A stretch of DNA of 34,082 bases from Pseudomonadota bacterium. Lineage in GTDB: Bacteria > Pseudomonadota > Gammaproteobacteria > Burkholderiales > Burkholderiaceae_B. Shown here in pieces: positions 1-12,000 of the stretch (positions are counted from its first letter, which is position 1; each line of letters starts with the position of its first letter). Below the pieces are notes generated by a model. It did not search any database and was not told where the DNA came from. It saw only the letters and a program-made list of their open reading frames with translations. The stretch is taken from positions 1 to 34,082 of the forward strand of contig JAEXRL010000015.1 of NCBI GenBank assembly GCA_023440825.1. Reading direction: 5' to 3'. A program made the translations under genes and the position numbers.

Positions 1-3000
1 GTGCCTAGGGGGGCGATGAGGTCCATGTCGCCGGGTGGGATTTCGGCGATGGGGGCGAGGGTGGCGATGCCGGCGCCGGTGCTGGGGACGTCGGGGTTGA
101 TGGTGACGTTGCCGATGTCGTCGTAGACGCGGCGGGGTGGGGTGAAGATTTGGGTGGTTTTGGCGCCGCGGCCGGCGTTGATATCACCTTGGGCGGACCA
201 GGCCAAAATATCCCCACCGAAGGTGGTCATGATACGGCTTTGGCCTAGCAGAATGCTGCCTAGGGAGTACATTTGTATATTGCCCTGGCCGCGGGTGATT
301 ATGCCTGCAGTCGATGGGGGGGCGGCGCCTTCCACACCGAAGGTTTGCGCGCCACCGGGGGTGAGAATTTGTATATCGCCACCTAAGTCGGTATGTATAC
401 CCGAGGCGCCATACATGAGTACGGCACCTTGGTAGTGAATGGGCTGGCCTTGTGCGCCGGTAGTGGGGAATAGGGCGGCGATGGCTTGGCGGCCACGTAA
501 GTAACTGCCGGCGCGGGGGCCATTGGCGTCGTTATATTCACGGCCGCCGGCACGTAGCTCGGCAAAGTACAGGTCGCGGGCAAAAATGCGCTGTTGTTCG
601 CGGCCTAGGGCAGCAAAATAGGCGCGTGCTTGCTCTACGGCATCGCCATCACCATCCGCTTCAAAGCCGTAGCGTTGCTCTAGCCACGTAATGAGTTCAT
701 CGTGGTAGGTTTTTACCACTTTACCGGCTTGGTCGGCCAAGGGGATGCCCGCTATGGCGGCGTTGGCGGGGTCTAGGTAGTGCTGTAGGAAGGCGTCCCA
801 CTGTGTGCCTGGTCCCATGCCGGCTTGTACAGCGATGCCCGCACCGGGGCGGTGATCGCCGGGCACGATGGGGCCTAGGCTGCGTAACTGGGCCTGATCG
901 TCTTGAATAATGTTACGGCCAGCTGATATTTCCAGAGTCCCTGGGCCAGCGATATGAAAGTTGGCATGTAGTATGTCTCGCCCTGCTTGGATGGTAGAGG
1001 CCTGATTATCCTGGGTGTGGACGATGAGGTTGTTTTTTAGAAGTAGTGGACCTTTGACGATGTTGCTTGTATAAGCTAGCTCATCCGTAAACCGATGGCC
1101 ACTAGATACCAGATCCCGCCCGGCGTAAATATGGATATCCCCAATATTGAAGTAAGCAAAGGACTCGACCAGGCTGCCTATGTGTAAACCTACGACATCA
1201 CCTTGAGCAGCGTAGAATAAGGACCTAGGGGCTACTGCTAAGCCATCATTGCTGAGGGTGTTGCTGCCAAAGGCGAATAAAGGGTTACCTTGTAAGGGGG
1301 CTGTACTAAAAATGTTATCAATTAGTACTTTGGCTTTGTGTGTATAACCCACGAACGCCGGTTGGTATATATGAGCCTGGCTATTATGATTTGCAGCCGA
1401 TATATTGATAGAGTACCCGCCCCCATAGATAGATTGAGCGGCCAGCATATTGACACTGCGCTGGCCCGCAGGAGCAAGCAAAGCACCACCTTGGGCTAGT
1501 AATTCTCCTGTTATTGTCGTAGGTTGTGATAAGCTGGTTGAGTAGCCGTAATAGATATTTCCCATATAGCTTTGCACAGTCACATTGCCTGGCAGTAAAA
1601 ACCAGCCATTATTGGTATCGAATTCCCATTGTGGTGGTACCGTGTATTCGAACGGGCGGGTGTCGAAAGCGGTGTGTCCACCGGCTGACTGGGTGTTAAT
1701 GGCGGTATTATCCGTCCACAAGCTAAACCAGCTTTGGCTGTGTTCGCCGCTGCCCAATCGGCTGCTATAAGGCACGGAATGATAAGTATGTACCAAGCCA
1801 GGGTTGCTGACGCCACTTAACACCAAATCGCCACGGCTCAATAGGCTTGCGGGGCTATCACCTAGGATCAGTTGTAAGCCACCGTGTGTGGAGACTCGGG
1901 TTGACACAAAGGGTTCTGTAGGACGTATGTCCTTAGGATCTTGCCAACGGTTATAACCTTTGGCTAAGGCGCCAATTTGGCCTGCTAGCAGTTGCAGATT
2001 ACCGCGGGTATTGGTTACGGTGCCTAATAATTGGTGAGTAATATTCACGGCATTGTTAGGATTTAGCAGCGTGTGAGCATGACTATTCCAGCCTTGCTGC
2101 AGGCGTAGGTCTATATCGCCCCCTCCAGTTTGAATCAGCGTGCCATCGGGTAGGACTCGGCCCGTGCTACCTATGGCAACTTGTAAGGCATTGCTGTGAT
2201 GTGGGTTGATATTGCTACTAAAGTGCGTGTAAGTTAGTCCTGCGGCACCGCCCGTGTGTACATGTACATTCCCGCCGCCTAAAGTACCTAGACCGGTAAA
2301 GCCACTAACAGTAGGGTGAGAGGTTTGGTCGGGCCCTTGGCTATTAATATAAGTGCCAAAGTTTAGCCACCAAGCGGTAGGGATATAAGCAATGTCATCG
2401 TTGTTAATACCCGTGCCTTGTCGCCAGAGCCAGTTACCGCTTTGGGCATTGTCTGCCAAGGTGTGAAAGGCATTGCTCACCCCGCCCCAGATGTGGCCAG
2501 TAATATCTCCCTCCGCACTGACATACACATTACCCCCTTGATTGGGGTACCAAGCCTGGTACAGGCTGGTACTGTCGCCGTTTACCAAAGCTTCATATTC
2601 GGCCGCTTGATCTATGGCTCCACCCAAAACGGTGTAATCCGTTACGCGGCCCCGGTGTTGGTTAAAGGCAGTATCGAGTGCGGCTTGGTCTAACAAGTTT
2701 TGCGTGCCAGCGGTGTATATTCCATACGCTGAGCGCTGGTGGATATGAGTGCTGCTATTTAGGAGTAGGTCGCCAGTGCCAGTGCGTATGATACTGAAAA
2801 TGGGTGCCTTGATATGCACAGCTGTAAGCTCTTTTTCCCCCTCAGCGGGTAGTTGAGTGCAAGCGTTGAACATCTCGCAATATGCTAAATACGTAGGATC
2901 AGTGATGATTTCACCTGCTGGCTGGCCCCACGGGTTATCAGGAAGCCAAACCCAGCGTGGCGTGGGTGGGATTACTTTTTCTACGCAGGCGGCGAACATT

Positions 3001-6000
3001 AAGCAATACTCTAAATAGGTGGGATCCGTGACTTCTTCACCTGCTGGTTGGCCCCATGGGTTGTCAGACAGCCATACCAAAGCCGTACGCCCTAGAGTCT
3101 CGTACTCGTTGGCACGACTGTAGTGTGTATCGGCTAAGGTAATCTGGCTGTTAAGGCCTAGCATAATTTTTTTGATATCTGACTCTAGATCAGACCCAGC
3201 TACGAGATCTAGCCCCCAAGACAAAGAGCCCGCCGGCAGCATGGCAGCGATCGCCCAGTTTTTACGTGCAAGGGGCTTGCCTTGGGCATTTCTTGGGCGT
3301 AGGTCTACGAAAAGTTGATCATTTTCTAGCTTAATATCGGTGCCTTGAGCAAGAATGGCGCCCACGGGCAGAATGAGGTCGCCTTTCTGGATTAAGTTCG
3401 CAGGCAAAGGGGCGTGGGCGGGCCAGAGCAGTTCGCTTAGTTTTACCGAGGCAGGCAAGATCATGCCCGCCTTTAATGTACTTCCTAGAGGTAAGGTTAG
3501 CCCTTCGGTACCTACTAGGGTACCCGCTGCCAGCAAAACGCTGCCGTCTGTTTTTAGTATGTCTGCGGCCAATACGGTGCCTGCAGTCAGTGTTAAAGCC
3601 TGCTCGAGGACAACATCGGTGGGCAAGCGTATACCAGCGGGCAGGGTCAGGTCTTTGGCACGCACGGCATAGTTTAGGGTTTTGCCTTTTAGGTAAGTGG
3701 TGCCTTCTTTCAAGGTGACGCCAGCAATGGGAATGACTACATCGCCCGCCAGAGCTTGGATGCCTGGGGTCAGTATCCAGCCTTCGTCGTCGGGAGTCTC
3801 GGGCGGTGGCGCAAAGCCATCGTTAATACTGCCGTAAATGGATAGGTCTCCCGCCGCACGTAGGCTAAGCTGGCCTGGTTCGCCTGAGCCGTATACCGCT
3901 GTTTTTTGGGTGTTTGGATTCAGACTAGCATACCGATAGGCGGATAAGTCCAGATCGCCGCGCACGATCATATCGCCGTTACTGCGTAACTCTATAGCAG
4001 GGCGAAGGTGAAAAGCGTCGGTGTAACTACGTAAGGCAGCCAACTTGTTATTCAGTAAGCCGCTATTGTTCAGCGCAGCCTGCATAAATTGTTGGGCCTG
4101 GCCATGCTTGCTGTCTAGATAAGCCTGATCTACGACTTGGTAAGGCTTGTCGCTGGCCGCTGGTTCGGTACCGAAGGGGGCATCATCATAACGGCGCTGT
4201 CCATAAACCGCGATGCGCTTGGCGCCTTGTATATGCACGGGCTGGGCGATGTGAATAGCGATATCACCATGAGTGCTGGCTGCTTCTGTATTGGTGTCGC
4301 CTGCGGCATCGATACGTGGCGCGTAGATATCGAACGTGCCTAACGCTGGCCCAGAGAAGGTGGGATGGTCTGTTCCATGTTGTAGGTTAAAAGTTGCGCC
4401 GCCCGCGATATGCAGTTGGCCTAAGCCAGAATCTAGCACAATGATGGCGCGATTTGGGGCATCAATGATTTGCCCATAACTATCCACGCGCAACAAGCGT
4501 CCGTGGGTGTCTAGCACGCTTTGGCTGCCTAATTGTATGCCATGCTGGGCGGCTAAGCGTATGCTGCCTACCTGTGCTCCACTGGCGTTGATGTTACCTG
4601 CTACCGTCAACGAACCATGATCGAGTGATAGGCTAATATGTTGGGCTTGTACATCATCGCCGATACGCAAATCACCTTGTTTGAGCTGGAAGTGTCGAGC
4701 CCCCCAGAACTGGCCTTGATTTAGGCGCTGGTTTAAGCTTGCAAAGTCAGCGCTTAGGTCACTTGTTCCTAGTTGGTAGCCACGCAAGGTAAACTCGCCC
4801 TGTCGATAGGGTACCCAAGTGCCCCCAGCGTCGTAAGTGCCAGTGCTGCTGCCTATTAATGTGCCCAGTAGTTGAATGCGGCCAGCTTGCTTGTCTAGGG
4901 CAATTGCACTGATGCTTCCTGCATGGTTGTGCTTGGCCGATACGTCGATGACAGAGGCCGAGCTTTGGAAGATGTTGCCCGACTTGCTTTGTAGGGATAC
5001 CTCGCCTCCCCAACTGTAACGACTGATATCGTGTAGTGTAATTTCCCGTCCGGCCAAATCGATCTGAGCTAAGTCGGACAAGTACAGGTCTTGTACCGTA
5101 CTTAAGCTTAATCGTCCGCTGGGCAAAGCAACACTGCTATGTATTTGTATGCTGTGGGCGTTTAGGTCCAGCTCGCCCCCCGTTTCCAATCCATGCTTTA
5201 GGGAAGGCGAAAAAGTACTGCTTGAGCCCGAGGCCGGTGCGTATACCTGCAAGTGGCCGCCGATGTGGGCCTTGAGTACAGCCCCGCCCGCTGCTGTTAG
5301 CAAGGGGGTGTGGAGATATAGGTTTCCCCCTTGATAAGCGGCATCAGGGTCAGCCGCGTGCATATCGTATTGATGGTATACCTGCAACTCACCTTTGTGG
5401 TTGGCGGTAATGCGGTCGTTGGCGTGTAAGTGAACATTCTGAAATCCCAGTAGGTGGCGACTATGATGGTCTATGCCAGAGGGTTGTGAGTATTCATCGT
5501 AGCCAAAGGTAATACGTTCTGCCTGCACGATAAGTTGCCCATGTCCTGTGCCGCGGCCGCCGGTAATGGGCGTTGGTGCATGGCCCGCCGTGCCCACCCA
5601 AAATAATTGATCGGTGATCAGTGTGGCACTATCTTCTGGCTTGCCATAGCCGTAAATGGCCGGGCTACTGAGCACGAATTTTTTAAGGCTATTGTGGCCT
5701 GTAGCAGTGTCGCGGGTGTCTAGCTGTACTGTGCCAAAGAAGTTGAGCGACTCGCCAGCGTTGAGCGTTAGGCTTTCAAGAGCTGGGGCACCGTAGGTTG
5801 TATCGCTGGCTAATAAGCGGTTTAAGGCGGTTTGATCAAGCTGCATACCACGACTTAGCTGCCCTGTGGCCGCTATTTGCGCCAAGTCTGCTTGATTGCC
5901 TATGTTCATGGCGGCTACGCTTAATACTAGGTTACGCGTACCAAAGCGGGTAGCTGGACCCCATAGCACATCGCCCTGGGTGGCTAGCAATAAGCTTTCT

Positions 6001-9000
6001 TCGGAATACAGTTCAGCGGCTTGTGTGCAAGCCTGTGCGCAAGCGCCAATGTGTATATTGGCTGGGCGTGCGGTACTGCTGGTAGGGGCGATACTTAGAA
6101 TATGACCATTACTCACGGCCAGCATGGTGTTGTTGGTCGTGTACAAATAGCCCTGGCGAGCATCGTAGGCGGGCTGACCTTGGCCTACCGTATTAATACC
6201 GGCGCCACTTTCTATGGTAATACCATCGCCATCGGCTTGGCTAACCAGCATAATTTGTGGACCCTGCAAGCGAGCGCCGCTACGAAGAATGATCTCGGGT
6301 GTCTGTGTGCGCGTGTCAATTTGGTTGGGGGTTAAACTAGAGATAATCCAATGTTCACCTCCTATTAGCAATTGACTGGCCCCGATGGCATTTAAATCAC
6401 GGCCATAAAAGGCGGTGTAGTCGCCTCCGGTAGCTGTACCGTGATCAGGTAAAATTTCTATGCGTGAGCCCAAGGCTTGTACTTCTGCCGTGCCGCCATA
6501 GCCGTATTCTGCTGCTTGCATACGAGCTTGACCCTGGAAACTAAATTGTGCTGTTTTTCCAGGTACTTGCTGTAGGTTAATTTTGAGGGTTTTTGCGTCG
6601 GCTGGGATCTGCGCACGAGCGGCGCCCAGCTTTTGGGCTTGGGTAAGCACAAAGTCACTATAGCTGGTTTCATTGTACTGAGCGTAACGACGTAAGGTAT
6701 CAGCTGCCGTAATCGTGACAGGAGTGGCCAGAGTGTTGAGAACAGCGCCATTGTGTAACCCTACATGGCCATAAGTGGCATAGGAGCCATTACGCATGGC
6801 TTGCGTAGAACCTCCCCCTGCGACAGTGCTGCCGTGTAGCTCCACTCGATAGGCTCCCGGCATTAACGCATAGCTGGCGGGCAGTAAAGTATAGGTGCCG
6901 GCGGGCAAACCGGGTATGCGGTTATCGTGCAGGGTGATGCGTTGACCTACTGTGGGGGCCTGTTTGGCCTGCCTGTCTTCGGGGGCATAAGAAGCCTGAT
7001 AGCCAGGAATAATCGCATATACGGAGTTGCTCGTAGGTAAGCTGAAGCCTTGCTTGCGATATTGCATTAAAGGCGTGTAACGCAGGTCTACGGAACCCCC
7101 GCGGCCAGTTACAAAGCCTGCACCCCGTAAATCTCCCCCGCCTGACAGGTCGATAACAGCGTCCTCTTGGACCTGAATAGAAGTGGCGCGTAGATCAATG
7201 GCGGGCCCTTGTCCTAATCCTTCTGGGGCCACTTCCTGACCTAGGTAGGTATATAAAATATCATCCAGTGTTTGCCCGTAGGGCAGGGTAAGCCCAGCCG
7301 CACTGACAGAGCTCATACTAGCGCTACCTAAGGTAACTTGGCTGGCAAGATAATTGGATAAATGACGATTTCCCCCTATGAATAGTTTACCCATAGGAGC
7401 GTATATCGTTCCGTATTGATGTACCTGATCTGCATATAAACCTAGCTCACCAAATACGGACTCGGGTGCCAAGCCGGTTAATGGTGAAGGAAAACCTTGT
7501 TCAATACGTAATTGACTGCCTGGGCGCAAGGTCTCATCGCCGTCTTTCAGTATTCTGCCTGCTATGACTCTTCCTTTAACGCCTGTGGTTGGGTACAGGC
7601 GTTGTGTTTGTAAGATGATATCGCCCGAGGAAACGAGTTCGGAGCCAAAGTCTCGTCCGCTAAATAGGGGTGCAGAATGGATAAAACGTATATCGGTATC
7701 GCTGACTAGGGATAGTTGGGCGAAATCTGGCCGGTTGATGGCTAGACCATTAACGCTTTTGTTTAAGCCAAAGTTCACCATGCCCTTGATGTCAATAAGC
7801 TGACCCTTGAGTTCGAGTTGGCTTAAGTTACTTTGGGTGCCTAAGCCTCCTTGATAACTGGGACGCACATGAAAATCTGAGATTGGAGCGTTATCCACTA
7901 TACCTGCTAATAGCAGATAAGTGGCTTGCAAACGTATATTGCTCGCTAGGTCCGAAGCGGCATGGTTGGTGTAGCCGCCGGCATACAAACGCAGCTCCCC
8001 ATCTAGCTGTAAATGCACCTCGGGAGCAAAGTTAATACTTCCGTTGCTGTATAAAGAGAGTGAGGCTAAATTACTTTTTTGTATGTAGTCAGTGCTTATC
8101 GTGGCTTCCCCAAACTCCATTAAGTCAGAGTCAGGTTGAGTTTGAGCTTTCTGAACACGTATCTCACGTAAAGTCAGTAAACGTTTATCTAGCACTGGAT
8201 TAAGGTAGTTTGGCGCTTCCAGAGCCAAAGTTAGTTTGCCTCCTAACGCATTAAGCCCCCCGGATCTTGCATTTATATGGCCATTGAGATAGATGCCGCT
8301 ACTTGAAGCTAAACTGATTTCACCCGCGGCACTACTATGCAAATGATTGCTGTTTGTATGTCTGTCGTACAGGTGCGCTGTGTTACCTGATATATTTAAT
8401 AGGGCATCCGCATCTATATAAATAAATGCATCTGATGCGATAACTCTACTAAAGCTTTCGTTTAGGGTGCCGCCTATAATAATTTGGCCGCCAGTGCCTA
8501 GTATCCCATAAGCACGATTAAGCTTATCGTAGGCAATAAAACTATGGGCTGATGTATCTATTACTGCATGTTTTCCTATCGTGATAGATCGTTGGTTCAC
8601 CTGATTATCGGCTACGACGGATTCTTGTTGAATATTTAATGGGCCTAAGATGCTGATAGTGCCACTAGGGGCTTTCAGGTGACCGTTTATATGTATGTCA
8701 TCACGGGCATGTAAAGATATAGTTTGTCCGGGATCGACCTCGATGTGAGCCCCCTGCTCTATGACCAGGTTTCCTTTATCTCCCGCTCCTGTTTCACTGT
8801 CCCGTCTTCCTGCGGCAAGTTGCAGGCTCACACCTATCCGTTGAGTGACTAGTTTTGTGGCTTCATCACTTTGATAAATGCTAGGATGGATGAGCTCTTT
8901 ATGAAAATTGACAGGGTTTTTTGCCAGGGCTAGCGTAGGGGAGTAAGGATGTATTTTCGTATGCTGGGAAACCAATAGGCCGGTGTGGGAACGTAATGCA

Positions 9001-12000
9001 TATTCTGTGAATCCAACTTGGAAAAATTCAGGCCTAAAAGTGATAAGAGGACTGATTCGAGCAGGGCGGACGACAGTAAAACCAGGTCGTATACGTGTAC
9101 CCGCGGCTAGGGTAACATCAAAATTCGTTTGTTCGCCTGCGGCAATCTTTCTTGCGGCGCTTCCGTGCAGGGGAACACCCATGGGGAATATGTTATGGGG
9201 AACCACGTAAGAGTAAGGAAAGTTCCCGGGGTATTCAATATCTATAATTGCAGCGCCCTTAGGCAAGGAATACGCTGCACCTTCTGCCCAAGCGTTTGCA
9301 GGCGGTACTCTAAGCGAATGAATAGTATTGTCGTTCGGTAAGGTGTAAGAAATAGTATAGCTACCCAGAGTTATTCCGCGTCCAGTAGCGGGTGGTAGGT
9401 TAGTCCAGTCGTCAGCTAGAACTAGATTTTTTAAATTTGGTGGTGCCGATAAAGTTTGCCCTGGGAGAGCGAGAGTAGAGGAGTACACATAGTCTGCGGG
9501 CATGTTTTCGCCAGAATTGACTGTATAGGGGGAGTTTAGAATTAAATCTATAGCGCTTCTTTCTCCCGGTTGTAGTACGCCGTTTTCTGCAAAAAGCTTA
9601 TTGCCTATGACCATGGCAGTAGAGGCTTCAATGTCTAGCATGCCACTGCCAGTGTAGCCATAGCCTTGTATTTGCCCATCTAGCGTTAAGACAGCTGTTG
9701 TCAGTTGCCCTAGTAAGCCAGAACCTAAGGTGACATTCCCGCCCTTTCCGCCTTTAACACTTAGGTCGGGTGCTACCGCCGCGCCCGCCGAGGTATTGAG
9801 TAGGCTGTTCTGTTCTAGGGTGAGATGACCGGTACTGCGCAAGGCTATATTGCCGCCATGGATGTAAGCTGTGTTGTGCCTATTGTGTTGATCGACTTTA
9901 AACAATAGGCCGCTGGTATCTAAAGTTATGCCCGTAGCCACGGTGATGCTGGGCTCCACCCCCGCAGGCGCGTTTAAATAACGGTCCGTTAGTTCTTTGG
10001 TGTTTATGGCGTACTGTTTGAGTACATTGCCGATGCGTAGCGTGCCGCTGGGCGCCGTAATATCGGCGCCTATATATATGGTGGGGCTATATAAGCTTAA
10101 GTGGGCACCTGCTTGTAGGGCGAGGGCCTGTTCTAGCCGAATCTGCTCTGTTGCGGCTAGGTGTACGCCGTGCAACTGACCCAAATTGGCCGGATCTAGC
10201 CAGATGTGGCCATGCTCTTCCGCTTTAATAGGGGCGTCCAAATCTGCTCGACTGTCCGAATCTGGCTCTAGTTGAATTTGCTTAGTTTGGGCGCCTAACA
10301 CATGGCGCAGTACTTTAGCGTTAATGTCGTATACGGGGTTATAGCTGCCCAGTATTAATTGCGCGGCGCGGGCTAAGGCAAACTGCGACTGATAATAGCC
10401 GTCTAGCAAGGCTTTGGGTTGTTGAGTTTGTTGTGGGCCTTGGTAGACTTGGCTAATTATATTTCCTTGTAACTGGGCATTTTCGGTGGCGACGACTAGC
10501 TTTCCTGCATCACGCCCGATGATGTATCCCTGTTCAAAACGTCGCTGGGGGGCGAGTAGGGTACTACTGAATGTGCGTTTGCTGCCCCAGCGAGCGCTTT
10601 CGTGTACATAGCCCGTAAACACTCCTGGCTGGTACAGTCTATCGCCCGAAGCGTTATCCGCCCTGTAGAGCCTGCCGTCATCCCCCAACAGCCAGCTTTG
10701 ACGTAGGTAGCCACTGTGTACATCTAATGTGCCGCCGGATAAATTAATACGCGAATCTTGGGCGCTGACAAAGTCTCCGCCTGTCACCGTCACCGTGCCT
10801 CCCTGCGCTGCCCACTCACCCATGGTGTGGCCAGCCGTAGAGAGATAACCGCCTACCTCAAGTAAGCCGCCTTGGGTGTACCAGCGATCGCCTTCGTAGC
10901 CTTGGGTGCCAGCGGGCACCAAAATTAGTAAACGCCTATCTAGATACAAATCTTGATTGTTTAAGTTTTTGCTGTCACGGTTATTGGGCGAATCGCGTTG
11001 CTCGTTGCCCTGTACGTTGATTTTCAGATTATTGTTAGCCATAGCGACGGGTACGCCCACGGCGCCGGATACATCCAGCATGGCTTGGGGGCGTAGTAGG
11101 GTGCGCTGGGCAGCACTAATGGCTATTTCGCCTCCGGTGGCTAGGCTAATGCTAGTACCCGTAAACTCCACCGTGTTGCCACTGACGATTTCAATACGGG
11201 ATAAGTCGCGCCTGTCTAATACAGTGCTGAGATTATCAAAGGCACCACTACGGCTGACGGTAGCCTGACTATCTAAACGCTGTAGTGCCGCATCGCGTTG
11301 ACTGTCTAGGGCGTTGATGTCACGTTCAGTCAGTAATATGGCTGTAGTGCCGGATAAAGTGATGCGGCTGTCCGTATCGCTGGCGCGGGTAGATAAGTGC
11401 ACGGTACCGCGCTTGCTTTGGCTGCTAGTGGCAACAGCCACACCGGCTTGGGTGACGCGATGGCCCGTAAGGGTAATATCCCCTTCTGGGGCAAAGATCA
11501 GACCCGTGTTAGACACGGCCCCCGCTTCGCTGTTAGCAGTTCGGCTGGTAGAGACCTCGTTGCCTGCGGTGCTAGAGTGTATATTGGCTTGGGTACCCAC
11601 ACCTTTGCGTATGTAAAAGGTATCGCCGGCAGCTAAGGTTGTTTGCCCCCTAGGGGTGTAAATATCCCCATGATTATGGGCTTCCTGGCCAAGTATTAAT
11701 ACATAACCACCGTCTTGAGTGGAGTTTTGCGGAGCATGGGTGTTAATGCGCGCACCTGCTTGGATGATGACGTGGCCTTTCGCGTTAGTAAACGTGGGCT
11801 GCGTGCCGTCAGTATCGGGATACAGGCCATTTTTCAGAAATTGTTCGTCGTTTATTTGTGCCGCTGCTGCCACCAGATTCCGCACGTTCACTTGCGATGT
11901 GCCGCTGAATACGATGCCGTTTTGGTTGACCACCATGACGGTGCCGTCGCCTTTGATTCTTCCTTGGATTTGGCTAGGGGCGGTTTGATCACCGACGACG

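Noticed and set aside
5..217. Minus-strand Pro/Ser/Ala-rich frame of 70 codons at the left edge
   Set aside because: It is out of frame with the DUF3739-like reading there, which is clearly the conserved one; its low-complexity composition is typical of a shadow frame.
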